Part shown: positions 9,568 to 19,316 of the stretch, one piece after another | Layout: each line of letters begins with the position of its first letter | How positions within the stretch are numbered: position 1 is the stretch's first letter | DNA from: Ignavibacteriales bacterium | Lineage (GTDB): Bacteria; Bacteroidota; Ignavibacteria; Ignavibacteriales; Ignavibacteriaceae | Assembly: GCA_016700155.1 (NCBI GenBank) | Contig: CP065001.1 | Location: 3,286,001 to 3,350,000 of the forward strand | Reading direction: 5' to 3' | Length of the DNA: 64,000 nt | Position numbers and translations under genes: made by a program | Notes under the pieces: generated by a model | The model's database searches: none | What the model was told of the DNA's origin: nothing | The model's input: only the letters and a program-made list of their open reading frames with translations

Positions 9568-12500
9568 TTATCTGAGCAGCAGCATTTTTTTAACTGATGA
9601 ATAATTAGCTGTTCTCAGTTCATAAATGTACAGACCACTTGCTGCATTACCGGAATCCCATTTGTATTTATAGCTGCCTGCTTCGAGTTTTGAATTTACA
9701 AGTTCTATCACCTTCTGACCTAATGCATCGTAAATTGTAAGTTTAACATTCTCAACATCTTCAGGTAATGAAAATTCAATATTAGTACTCGGGTTGAACG
9801 GGTTTGGATAATTTTGTTCAAGCGAGTAACTGGCTGGTATTATATCAGCAGCAACAATCAGTTTATTAAGCAGATTATTTTCAACAAGAATTTCTTCTCC
9901 TGCACTGATTGTTGTATTAAGTATTTTACCAGTCTGATCTTTTATTTTAATACTTAGATTTTCAGTACGGACAGTTACAGGATAAACAACACCTGTCATC
10001 TCGATAGTCTGTTCTGAACCATTCAGATCTTCCGCAACTCTCTGACTGCTGAACCTTATATCAAATGAACCGGAAGGAGGTAAAGGAGGAAGTTGGTAGC
10101 TATTAAGGTCAATACCTGATCCGCTATTTCCTGATTTATCCGGAATGGTATATAACGTATAACTTCTCTGAGCAGCATCCGTGACTATAATTTTTCCCCA
10201 GCTGCTTCTGTCTTCCTGTTTTGCTACTGTTCCTCCGTCCAAAACTGTCGGAACATTTATAACTCCATTACCATTAACAAGTACCCAATACCCGTAACCG
10301 GGAACAAGGTTTGTAGGATTAAAATATGATCCGTTCCAACCATAGATCGTGTTAGGAACAATTAATCCGGAAGGAGTTGTTGTTAAACTTCCAACAGGAA
10401 CCAGTTGATCGTAAGCACCAATCATATTCCAGCCTGTGCTTATAGCAATAGGATCGTGAGTAACAATCTGAATCCCTCCGGCCGGCCATTCATCACCGGT
10501 GTTATAAGTATTAGCCCCGGTGTGAAGCATCCAGTAACCTTGGGTCGGAGTTGTTAAAGTAACCGGAGAATATGAACCCGACCAGCGATAAACATCTGCG
10601 AGCAGATTTCTGTTTGGCCACCATGTATTCACGTTCTGATTAGTTGGATGCACCCCGGGAACGGAAACCATGTTCCATCCGTCTGTAACATTAACAGATA
10701 ATTGGAAAGTTGTAGGAGCTGCACTCAAATTATCTGTCCATATTTGGGTTGCATTCTCATCCGTTCCTAAACCTGATGCAATGATAAGCTTCCATGTGTT
10801 ACCGTCATTAACAGATCCTATTGATGAACCTAAAACAGGAGAAGGAACTTCACCTTGTTTTATCCATGTATCTGTAGCTGGTTTGTAAATGTAAGTTGGA
10901 TTTGGATTCGCCGGTGACCACGCCGATGATGGACTTCCTCCTGTAACTATAACTCCATCAGTTCCCCATGTTGCACCGTCAAACCTGTACATCGATCCGG
11001 GAGGATATACAGCTTCTAAAATCCCTGCACTGAAATTTTTTCCTTTCGTATCACTCAGCATCTGAGCAAAGAGATTAAGCTGGTTTGATGACTCCGACTC
11101 TTTATTTAATCCGGGATAATCACTGGCTGTAATCCAGGTTATTGCCACTGGATTTCCAGCATCGATTGCACCGACATACACATCATCAGAAATCACGGTT
11201 TCATTTGCACCAGCTACATAAACAAGCTTATTTCCTGTTACAGAAAAAGCTCCACCGAATTTTGGTCCCGGCATTGAAGTACCTGCAGTCCAAGTATTTG
11301 CAGATACATCGTACACATAAACATCAGGGAGTATTGTGCTTGCAGAATTAACGCCTCCTGCGAAATAAATCCTGTTGTTATAACCTACAGCCTTTCCCCA
11401 ACCAACTGCGATTGGCAATGGCGCAACTGTTGTCCACGAATCCAATGCAATATCATATCTATAAACTGTCGATTGATAAACACTTGACATATCAGAACCG
11501 CCGATTACATAAATGAAATCACCTACAAGTGCTGATGCGACAACTCTTCGACCAGATGGTAATAAAGCAATCGGAGTCCAGGTGTTAGTGGCTGCATTAT
11601 ATTTATAACATTCTGTACCGAGAGCTGAAGCCGTATTTCCACCGAATGAATACAGAAATCCTGTTGCTTCGGTAGTTGAAGTATAACCAACTCCTGTTCC
11701 GAGATAAGTAGTTGTTGGAAAGTCTGTTCCAGTAGTGAATGAACCGGTATAAACGCCGATTGATTTTGACATACAATCGTTAGTTACATCCTGATCAGTG
11801 CCTAATTGTGTACAGACATCAACACTATACTGACCAAGTGCGGCATTCCAGTTATCAAACGTAACAAGTTGTGTAGCATCGGCAGCTAAGTTTGAAACAG
11901 TTTTTGTGGAGGAATAACCGCCTGATATTGTCATCTGAACGTTGAATGAATTTGTTGATGTTCCATAATTTTTAACCGTTGCGGTTGGTACTACTGTTCC
12001 GGGATTCTGATTAGCTCCAACATCAACAGAAAGTAATCCAACATCATTTGCAAATACCTGGTAAACTTTAATGTTATCAATAAACAGATTATTACCAAAG
12101 GCACTGGTTGCTGTGAATTTTATCATATTCGTCCCTGGCGGCAAACTAAGATTTTGCGATGCCCACTGTGCAGCAGTTGGAACAAAGGAAGCGGTGGTGG
12201 CGCCGGCAGTGTTAAGTATACCCGATGTACCGCCTGGCATTGAAAGTAACAATGAATATGTAGATCCGTTATTGGTTGAATAGTAAATATCGAGTTGATC
12301 AACTTCATTTACATATGTTGCATAAGCATAATCGAATTTTAGCAGAGGCGCTGTAAATGCACTTATATCGAATTGAAGTGTAATCAGATCAAAAGTGGTA
12401 GCAGCCGGAATATCATAGAAGTTAGCAATGGCAGAAGCGAGTCCGTTACCATAACCGCTGGCTGCAGTGGTCCTGAACCATGTGTTTGCACCCGTTACTG

Positions 12501-14397
12501 ACCAGCAGGCAGGAGGGAAAGTTGTTCCTTCAAATCCTTCTGTGAATGGCGCAGTTGTTACTTCACAAGGTGTACTTGCAACTGCTGTTAATCCCGGAGA
12601 ATAATTTCCGAAACCATCATACGAAAATGCTCTGTAATAATATGTTGTTGAAGCTGTTAGTCCGGTATGGTTTCTTGGAGAAACTAAACCGTTGTATAAC
12701 AAAGTGCCTCCCGCAAAGGGTTGACCAACCGCTGGCGGTACGCCGGCTGGTAAATCAAATACACCGGTATTGTTCCATACTATTACAACATTATGATTAC
12801 TTGCGTTAGGTGCAAATGTTAAATCAATCTGAGTAGTACTGAATGGGGTTGCAGTAAAGGATGCCGGATTTGATACTCCTGCAAATGCAATTACTTGTGC
12901 TTCTATTCCATAACGCGCATCAATATCATCAATATCCGGTGTTCCTCCCGCTATACCAAAAGTATAAAAAGTATTTCCTCTCTGCGGAGTTTCATTAAAC
13001 AAACCAAGAGGATAGTATTGAGCAGTACCTGCTGTTTGTGCTAATCCCACATAAAAAATTTCATTATTAAAATAAGCCGGAGTTGTGAAAACAAAATTTT
13101 TATTTGTTCCTAGATCGCCAGCCTGAATCACATAGTTTGCAGATTGAGCAACTATAGTTCCCGCACTGTTTAGTGCTACTGCATAAACAGTATTACCCGG
13201 GTTGGTTGCATAGTTATAAATAAATACGTTTGCCCCGGTTATTAATCCTTGTCCGTTCATATTATATTTGGCTGAAAAGATACCGGTGTTGGGATAAGTA
13301 AATCCATAGCCCCCGGGGCTTGTCAGACTATAACAATATGAGTATAAGTTATTGTTGACATTTGCCTGAATGGTTTTTGTGTTATTAACCGTCCAGTTTT
13401 CACCGGCAATGGCAGATGTCGTAACTACTATATTAACATCCTCTAATATCGTTGGAGAGTACCCTGTAAAATTAACTACGGTGCTTGTGTTGGCTGCTAA
13501 ATTAGTGACAGACTGAGTCGAAGTAAAACGCACTACTGCAGTTTCAGCATCTCTGACTGTAACAGTTAAATTGAATGTTGTAACTACGGCAGATACGTTT
13601 GAAACTCTTACATCAATTGGTGTTGGAGTACCAAATGGAGTAGGCACTCTTTCCAAAGTATAAATGTTATCAACACTGACAATATCATTATAGTCATTAG
13701 TACCAAAACGGGTTGCTGGTCTCCAGTTTGAAGCAACAAGAGTAGTAGGTAATGCTGTTGTACTGCGCTGACCATAAAGTCCACCCGTTAAGGTTGTATT
13801 ACAATAATGTACAACACCTGTTGAACCAATTGCAGAAGCAGAACTAAATTCCCAGGCTACATATACCCCACCACCAGAATAATTAAAAGTTGAACCGCCA
13901 GTGAATGGGATATCATAGTATCCAGCAGTAATTGGCACACTGAAACTGGCATTTGTACTTACCTGGGTAAATCCTGTTGTCGTCCAGGAAGTTCCGAGTG
14001 AATAAGTGACATCTGTAGTATTCATAAGATAGATATTTAAAGTTCCTGTCAGGTTTCCCACACCTGCGGTTGCAATCAAAAATCCTATGGAGTTTATTGC
14101 TGCACCATTAGGAAAACCACTTGCACTCATTTCAGTGGCTGTAATCAAATACTCGGTTCTTTGGTATCCCCAAAAATTGCTTGGAGCCCGGCTAAAACCG
14201 GAAGTTGACTGGTTTGTTGGTAACGCCCATACGGTTAATGCATCTGTTTCATTTAAAGAAACATATTCAGACGAAGTTGTTGATTCATATGTTCTGAATC
14301 CGTTGTTACCTTCAGTTTCAATAATTTGACCATAAGCAACAGCGGATAATATTAATATGAAAATTAAAAGTGAAAATAATTTTGAAGTTTTGTTCAT
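9568..14397 (-). CDS. Secreted FnIII/CARDB/kelch surface protein with type IX sorting domain
   Basis: 1609 residues. An N-terminal signal peptide (LFSLLIFILILSAVAYGQ) is followed by a beta-rich region to about 240, a CARDB-like segment (about 250-340), an FnIII-like unit near 520-610 (NHNVVIVWNNTGVF, TASTTYYYRAFSYDG), a MAM/cleaved-adhesin-like segment near 620-780 (FTEGFEGTTFPPACW), a second CARDB-like segment near 790-870, and kelch repeats near 890-1090 (FIYVIGGSD, NRIYFAGGV with following DVYVYD). The last ~385 residues are closely similar to the neighbouring giant protein (QLSVNVTDGWNM, YNTGDEWPAGGI, TIYGWNG) and end in the sorting domain SLEQNYPNPFNPSTNIEF ... VKKMLLLR. GAGAGG precedes the start. 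The kelch part probably forms a propeller. It is predicted to be exported by type IX secretion; the ligand is unknown. Confidence 0.9.
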   Translation of the reverse strand: MNKTSKLFSLLIFILILSAVAYGQIIETEGNNGFRTYESTTSSEYVSLNETDALTVWALPTNQSTSGFSRAPSNFWGYQRTEYLITATEMSASGFPNGAAINSIGFLIATAGVGNLTGTLNIYLMNTTDVTYSLGTSWTTTGFTQVSTNASFSVPITAGYYDIPFTGGSTFNYSGGGVYVAWEFSSASAIGSTGVVHYCNTTLTGGLYGQRSTTALPTTLVASNWRPATRFGTNDYNDIVSVDNIYTLERVPTPFGTPTPIDVRVSNVSAVVTTFNLTVTVRDAETAVVRFTSTQSVTNLAANTSTVVNFTGYSPTILEDVNIVVTTSAIAGENWTVNNTKTIQANVNNNLYSYCYSLTSPGGYGFTYPNTGIFSAKYNMNGQGLITGANVFIYNYATNPGNTVYAVALNSAGTIVAQSANYVIQAGDLGTNKNFVFTTPAYFNNEIFYVGLAQTAGTAQYYPLGLFNETPQRGNTFYTFGIAGGTPDIDDIDARYGIEAQVIAFAGVSNPASFTATPFSTTQIDLTFAPNASNHNVVIVWNNTGVFDLPAGVPPAVGQPFAGGTLLYNGLVSPRNHTGLTASTTYYYRAFSYDGFGNYSPGLTAVASTPCEVTTAPFTEGFEGTTFPPACWSVTGANTWFRTTAASGYGNGLASAIANFYDIPAATTFDLITLQFDISAFTAPLLKFDYAYATYVNEVDQLDIYYSTNNGSTYSLLLSMPGGTSGILNTAGATTASFVPTAAQWASQNLSLPPGTNMIKFTATSAFGNNLFIDNIKVYQVFANDVGLLSVDVGANQNPGTVVPTATVKNYGTSTNSFNVQMTISGGYSSTKTVSNLAADATQLVTFDNWNAALGQYSVDVCTQLGTDQDVTNDCMSKSIGVYTGSFTTGTDFPTTTYLGTGVGYTSTTEATGFLYSFGGNTASALGTECYKYNAATNTWTPIALLPSGRRVVASALVGDFIYVIGGSDMSSVYQSTVYRYDIALDSWTTVAPLPIAVGWGKAVGYNNRIYFAGGVNSASTILPDVYVYDVSANTWTAGTSMPGPKFGGAFSVTGNKLVYVAGANETVISDDVYVGAIDAGNPVAITWITASDYPGLNKESESSNQLNLFAQMLSDTKGKNFSAGILEAVYPPGSMYRFDGATWGTDGVIVTGGSPSSAWSPANPNPTYIYKPATDTWIKQGEVPSPVLGSSIGSVNDGNTWKLIIASGLGTDENATQIWTDNLSAAPTTFQLSVNVTDGWNMVSVPGVHPTNQNVNTWWPNRNLLADVYRWSGSYSPVTLTTPTQGYWMLHTGANTYNTGDEWPAGGIQIVTHDPIAISTGWNMIGAYDQLVPVGSLTTTPSGLIVPNTIYGWNGSYFNPTNLVPGYGYWVLVNGNGVINVPTVLDGGTVAKQEDRSSWGKIIVTDAAQRSYTLYTIPDKSGNSGSGIDLNSYQLPPLPPSGSFDIRFSSQRVAEDLNGSEQTIEMTGVVYPVTVRTENLSIKIKDQTGKILNTTISAGEEILVENNLLNKLIVAADIIPASYSLEQNYPNPFNPSTNIEFSLPEDVENVKLTIYDALGQKVIELVNSKLEAGSYKYKWDSGNAASGLYIYELRTANYSSVKKMLLLR

Positions 14398-14457
14398 CTC
14401 AATGACCTCTCAAGAATTGGTTATTAAATTAAGGCTTTGAACAAATCGTAAGGGAAA

Positions 14458-14495
14458 AGCTTTACAGAGTTCTACATAAAAATTTCTGTAAAGCT
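14458..14495 (-). promoter_or_regulatory. Hairpin in the 5' leader, attenuator-like
   Basis: An 11-bp perfect inverted repeat (arms 14485-14495 and 14458-14468, AGCTTTACAGA / TCTGTAAAGCT on the transcript strand) has a 16-nt loop and is followed on the minus strand by TTTT. It begins right after the stop codon of the 11-residue mini-ORF (14497-14532) and lies about 60 nt before the start codon at 14397. A translated leader followed by a hairpin with a T tract resembles transcription attenuation, but this is inference. Confidence 0.4.
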
Positions 14496-14496
14496 C

Positions 14497-14532
14497 TTAA
14501 TTAAGAAAGACGGTTTGAGTAAAAATACTCAT
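14497..14532 (-). promoter_or_regulatory. Candidate 11-residue leader peptide with a strong Shine-Dalgarno
   Basis: ATG AGT ATT TTT ... TAA encodes MSIFTQTVFLN. AAAGGAGG sits 6 nt upstream of the ATG, a better ribosome-binding site than that of most full genes here. It ends 99 nt before the surface-protein ATG and abuts the 14458-14495 hairpin. The mini-ORF before the gene starting at 8430 has the same length and a similar position. The strong SD supports real translation; the regulatory role is inferred. Confidence 0.4.
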
Positions 14533-15082
14533 ACTGAACCTCCTTTAGAGAGAATAGAATTAAGTTGATGAATAGAATTGTAAAGGAAAGCAAACTTTGA
14601 GACTGAGAATGAAAACTGTTTCAGAGACAGGATACAAAAACAGAAGACCACAATATCTCCACAGAAAAAAGGTATGCTAATTAAATAATTTTATTAACGT
14701 TAATTAAGTTTCCTTATTCACTCGGAATATTCACATCTCGGTCACGATCAAATTATAAAAACAATCCGATGCTTTTAACTAATTAAAAATTCTAAAAGGG
14801 AATGGATGACAACCCCAATGGAAAAACTAAGGGCGAGAATAATAATTTTTTACTGATGGAAAGTCAAATTAATAGTTGCGCAAAAAATTTATTTCCCAGA
14901 TGAGATATTAAACTTTTTTTTATCAAACGATAGGCGGAAATGTATTTCAAAGAGATAGGTAGATTTTAAATTAAAGATAAAAATAAAAGTATCTTTTGGG
15001 CGGGAAAAAATCTAAAATACTTATAAAGCTATAACTTTCGAAATAAAATTAGTGTTACGATAAACTTAAGAATCTTTCTTAA

Positions 15083-16582
15083 TTAAAAATTACTAAGCCT
15101 GAATATTCTTCCATAATCTGATTCAAAAATTAATTCAGCATTTTTATCAAGCCAGTCATACAACGTTTCATCATCATACCTGTTGAATGGCTCAGCGAAA
15201 TAATCGGCTCCAAGCTCAATGTACTTTTTTATTCTTTCAAATCCTTTTGAATCATTGGGCAGCGACCAGCCTTTAACATTAGCAAGGTAAAAAATCCGCG
15301 GGTCTTCAAAATTATTAATACGATTTCCCCATTCACTTTGTTCTCTTTCATCAGCAACACTTCTGGCAATTATGAGATCTCCTGGTTTAACTATCTCTTT
15401 CAATTTGTTACCTATTTTAACTACTTCAGGTTCATAGTGAAATGATTGAGGATTTATTCTCAAATACATATGACCAAGATAAAAGACAAGAATCATTACT
15501 GCTGCAAATGATGGAAGAATTTTTTTAACCCGTCCCTCTTTCTCATTTAAAACCATATAAGCTTTACCTACAAGCCAGGCGCCAAAAAAAGCTGTAAACA
15601 CATAGTAGTGAGAAGCCCCTCTATCAACAGTATATCTCATCGGAATAAAAATCGCTGCAAGGTTTCCGATAATTAATGCCCATTCAATCACACTTACTCT
15701 GCGTTTGATAACTAAATAAATGAATCCAAGTGTACCCAAAACTCCAAGCCCCCAGACAACTGATAAATAAATTATCTTTGCATATTGCACAGGCTGCATC
15801 AATCCTTTTAAAGTCGGGAATTTACTATCACCCGATAACACGCCGAAAGTATTTCCATACTGCTGATAAAGACTATTTGAAAATAATAAGTAAACTGTTG
15901 TAACTGCAACGATACTCAACCAGCTTAACCAAAGTTTTGGGGATTTTAATAACTGCCGGTAACCAAACAGAACAATGAAGAATTGAATTATTCCAAGATT
16001 AAGCGCCATAGGTTTTATTAAAGCTGATAGAATGCTGAACAAAACAAACAGTAACATACTTGAGTTTGATTTGTCATCTAAAAATTTTACAAAGAAATAA
16101 AATCCGATTACATAAAATAGTATACACATAGCATCAGGCATTACAGCAGTTGATAAGTGCATACCCAGATTGCTTGTAAGAAAAACTACTGATCCGGCTA
16201 AGGCTGCGCTTTCATTTTTTAATTTATATTTTACCAGTAAGAAGATTGTGATTGCGGTTAAAGCAATTACTAAAATGTTTAAAAGCTGACCCGGCAATTC
16301 TGTTTCACCTGTCACATACATTAATAAGGAAGCAGAATATGTATATAATTGAAATTCGCATTCAAGGTAACCGGGACCGTTACCGCCCCAATTAATCTGC
16401 GGATAAAAAATATTTTCTCCGGAATTGAAAAAGTTCCTTGCGATTGTTTGTGTATCTGCCTGACGCCAGCCAGCCCAATCCTCAACTACTGAATCAGGAA
16501 TAGCAAAGATAATCTGAAGTGCTGACCAAAGTATTATAATTAAAAATAATACGTTTTTAATTTTGCCTGATGAATTAGTCAT
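15083..16582 (-). CDS. GT39/ArnT-like polytopic membrane glycosyltransferase
   Basis: 499 residues with a first transmembrane helix (VLFLIIILWSALQIIFAI), then the periplasmic-loop motif VVEDWAGWRQADTQTIARNF, where acidic residues in the first loop are the usual catalytic/metal site of GT-C enzymes. About ten more hydrophobic segments follow, and then a soluble C-terminal stretch. The layout matches dolichyl-phosphate-mannose/ArnT-like (PMT-type) transferases that use polyprenyl-phosphate sugars at the outer face of the inner membrane. It lies 143 bp downstream of the A-PCP-TE gene on the same strand, so it may be the last gene of the cluster (product glycosylation) or an unrelated envelope gene. 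The acceptor is unknown. Confidence 0.75.
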   Translation of the reverse strand: MTNSSGKIKNVLFLIIILWSALQIIFAIPDSVVEDWAGWRQADTQTIARNFFNSGENIFYPQINWGGNGPGYLECEFQLYTYSASLLMYVTGETELPGQLLNILVIALTAITIFLLVKYKLKNESAALAGSVVFLTSNLGMHLSTAVMPDAMCILFYVIGFYFFVKFLDDKSNSSMLLFVLFSILSALIKPMALNLGIIQFFIVLFGYRQLLKSPKLWLSWLSIVAVTTVYLLFSNSLYQQYGNTFGVLSGDSKFPTLKGLMQPVQYAKIIYLSVVWGLGVLGTLGFIYLVIKRRVSVIEWALIIGNLAAIFIPMRYTVDRGASHYYVFTAFFGAWLVGKAYMVLNEKEGRVKKILPSFAAVMILVFYLGHMYLRINPQSFHYEPEVVKIGNKLKEIVKPGDLIIARSVADEREQSEWGNRINNFEDPRIFYLANVKGWSLPNDSKGFERIKKYIELGADYFAEPFNRYDDETLYDWLDKNAELIFESDYGRIFRLSNF

Positions 16583-16725
16583 AGTTAGTGTTTAAAATTT
16601 ATTGATGATTCATTTGTGAATATGAAGAATGAAAATAATTCTGCACATATTGAAGTATAATCTTATTCAGCAATAAAACGATTTCCGAATAGATTGACTT
16701 AGAACTGATTTAAACCAAATTTTTT

Positions 16726-19296
16726 TTATTTAGTCCCCGTTATTTCGCGGGAAATAATTGCAGCGGTTTGAGCAACGTATGGTTCAACAAGCATACCGCG
16801 TGGGGCAAGATCTAAATTATAAACCTTCAGCTCTCCTTTAACAACATCGCCCCAGCCGAATTTTGGATCGGGTTCATTGGAATAGCTAATAACAGGTCTT
16901 AACAGTATTGTTTTACCTTTATATTCGTTTGGAATATAATTCATCTGTGCTATATCATTGGCGTGTCTAACCCTGGAAGTCTTTGAAGAGTTTTCAGGAA
17001 GTACTTCAATATTTATTCCCACTTTACATGATATTGCATTTAATCTGGCTTTGGTTCTTCTTGTTGTTGTTTCAATCTTTTGTTTCAAAAAAACTTTTTT
17101 ATCGGAACCTTTTAATGAAACCAAATTGTCAAAATGAAATTTTACATTTTCCAGTCTCTCCCTTGTTCTGTCAAGAAATGTATTTGTAATATTTCCGAAT
17201 GCGGCATTATAAGTTTCGATCAGGAATAAATTATTTACCGCCTCTCCTTCACCAATCAAACGTTGAGCAACTTCAAATGCAATAGTACCGCCCATACAAT
17301 ATCCACCGATATTATAAGGTCCATGGGATTGAATACTTTTGATCGATTTAATGTAATCAACTGCCATCTCTTCAACTGATGCAGGAATACTTTCCGTACC
17401 GTTTAACCCTCTCGATTGCAAACCATATAAAGGTTGATCCTGGTCAAGGTGGTTTGCCAGTTCACGATATAATAAAACATTTCCTTCCGCACCGTGAATC
17501 ACAAACAACGGAGTTTTATTATTTCCTTTTTTTATTAAAACGAGTGGTGACCATTTTTCAACGAAATTATCCTGTTTAACCAGCTTGGCTAATTCACTTA
17601 TTGTCTGGTGTTCAAACAAAGTTACCAACGGCAATCTTATACCGGTCAATTTCTCGAGCTCATTAAACATTTGAGCAGCCAGAATTGAGTGCCCGCCTAT
17701 TTCAAAAAAATTATCGTTTATACTGACCTGATTAATTTCCAGTACCTGTTTCCAAATTTCAGCAAGCTGCATTTCAAGTGTGTTGCGCGGTGAAACAAAT
17801 TCATCCTCTTTATCAGCCTTCTCATTTTCGGGTAAAGGCAAAGCCTTCCTGTCAATCTTTGCGTTCGGTGTCAATGGGAACTTTTCCAATTGAACAAAGA
17901 ACGACGGAATCATATAATCTGGAAGTTTTTCGCTTATAAAATTTCTTAAATCAGATTGATTTATTTCTACACCTGAACCGGAAATAAAATATGCTGCAAG
18001 TCTTTTATCAATCTTACCGTTCTGGTACGCGGTGACAACTGCTTCTTTTACGTGAGGATGTTGTGTGATAACATTTTCAATTTCACCGAGTTCAATTCTG
18101 AATCCGCGAATTTTAACCTGGTGATCTATTCGTCCTAAAAATTCAAGTTTTTTATCTACAGTGAGTTTGACAAGATCACCGGTTCTGTAAACCAATGAAT
18201 TTTGATTTTTATCAAACGGATTGTTTATGAATTTTTCCTTTGTAAGATCATCTCGGTTTAAATACCCGATTGACAAACCATCCCCACCTATTAATAATTC
18301 CCCCGGCACTCCCGGTGCACAGAAGTGATTATTTTTATCAGCGATATAAAATTTTGTATTTGCAATAGGACGACCCAGATGCAAATTTTCTTTTCCCGGT
18401 TCAACTTTAGCACAGGATGACCATATAGTTGTTTCCGTAGGCCCGTACATATTCCATAGCGAATCAACTCTTTCGAGCAGTTTATCAGCCAGTTCTCGGG
18501 TTAAGGCTTCACCACCGCATAATGCTTTAAGATTTAATTTTTCATTCCACCCTGATTCAATTAATAATCTCCAGGTCGAGGGTGTTGCCTGCATTACAGT
18601 GATATTTTTTTTGAGCAGACTCAATAACATTCTGCCATCCAAAGCTTCAGCTTTTGATGCTATTACAAGTTGAGCTCCGGTAATAAGCGGCAGAAATAAT
18701 TCTAAACCGGATATGTCAAATGATAGAGTGGTTATCGCAAGTAATGAATCATCTTTCGTAAGGCCGGGAACATTCTGCATTGACTGTAAAAAATTTACCA
18801 GGCTTTTATGAATGATTTGTACGCCTTTAGGATTACCTGTCGAACCGGATGTATAAAGTATGTAAACTACGCTGTCTTCAGATACAGGTTCATCTTTAAA
18901 TTCAAACGCTTCTACTTTCTTATAATTTTCAAGATTTATAAGCGTACCATTGTAATAATCATATAGTGATCTTGTTGAGTTTTCAATAACAAGATGACTG
19001 CATTTTGAATCTTCAACTATAAATCTTAATCTATTCTGCGGGAAACCAGGATCGAGAGGAATATATGTAGCTCCCATTCTCATCAGACTTAAAAGTACAA
19101 CAACCATCTCCGCCGAACGATTTACAGAGACGCCGACTCTATCGCCTTTTTTTATACCTTCATTTTTAAAGAGCGTACTCATTTTATCAATTTCAACTGA
19201 CAATTGACTATAAGAAATTGCTGTGCTTCCGAAAATGATAGCGGCAGCTCCCGGAGATTTTTTTATTTGCTCTTTAACCAGATCGTAGGTTGTCAT
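16726..19296 (-). CDS. NRPS termination protein: adenylation (glycine-like code)-PCP-thioesterase
   Basis: 856 residues. Adenylation domain about 10-490: YTSGSTGNPKGV, NMYGPTETTIW, YRTGDLVKL, GRIDHQVKIRGFRIELGEIE and the A10 lysine in NAKIDRKAL. Reading the ten pocket positions gives D-I-L-Q-L-G-M-I-W-K, almost identical to the code I recall for glycine. The PCP is near 505-575 with phosphopantetheine Ser in FFEIGGHSILAAQ (Ser about 534). A type I thioesterase follows (about 590-856: PLFVIHGAEGN, then GGYCMGG near 664). The nucleophile is Cys instead of Ser, and the usual GxHxxML histidine region reads LAPRGML, without His. The start lies 20 bp after the PKS-NRPS stop, whose C-terminal condensation domain supplies the missing C, so the module is split over two proteins. 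It probably adds Gly and releases the product. Confidence 0.9.
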   Translation of the reverse strand: MTTYDLVKEQIKKSPGAAAIIFGSTAISYSQLSVEIDKMSTLFKNEGIKKGDRVGVSVNRSAEMVVVLLSLMRMGATYIPLDPGFPQNRLRFIVEDSKCSHLVIENSTRSLYDYYNGTLINLENYKKVEAFEFKDEPVSEDSVVYILYTSGSTGNPKGVQIIHKSLVNFLQSMQNVPGLTKDDSLLAITTLSFDISGLELFLPLITGAQLVIASKAEALDGRMLLSLLKKNITVMQATPSTWRLLIESGWNEKLNLKALCGGEALTRELADKLLERVDSLWNMYGPTETTIWSSCAKVEPGKENLHLGRPIANTKFYIADKNNHFCAPGVPGELLIGGDGLSIGYLNRDDLTKEKFINNPFDKNQNSLVYRTGDLVKLTVDKKLEFLGRIDHQVKIRGFRIELGEIENVITQHPHVKEAVVTAYQNGKIDKRLAAYFISGSGVEINQSDLRNFISEKLPDYMIPSFFVQLEKFPLTPNAKIDRKALPLPENEKADKEDEFVSPRNTLEMQLAEIWKQVLEINQVSINDNFFEIGGHSILAAQMFNELEKLTGIRLPLVTLFEHQTISELAKLVKQDNFVEKWSPLVLIKKGNNKTPLFVIHGAEGNVLLYRELANHLDQDQPLYGLQSRGLNGTESIPASVEEMAVDYIKSIKSIQSHGPYNIGGYCMGGTIAFEVAQRLIGEGEAVNNLFLIETYNAAFGNITNTFLDRTRERLENVKFHFDNLVSLKGSDKKVFLKQKIETTTRRTKARLNAISCKVGINIEVLPENSSKTSRVRHANDIAQMNYIPNEYKGKTILLRPVISYSNEPDPKFGWGDVVKGELKVYNLDLAPRGMLVEPYVAQTAAIISREITGTK

Positions 19297-19316
19297 ACAG
19301 AATCAGATTCCCATTA

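Larger units (their letters stand above)
14398..15082. other. Intergenic region with leader elements of the surface-protein gene
   Basis: 685 bp, A+T-rich. The half nearest 14397 carries a mini-ORF with an excellent ribosome-binding site and an 11-bp hairpin, described separately. The rest (about 14540-15082) shows no gene. A weak 7-bp AT hairpin (15066-15082) sits immediately past the stop of the glycosyltransferase gene. No promoter could be assigned with confidence. Confidence 0.55.
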
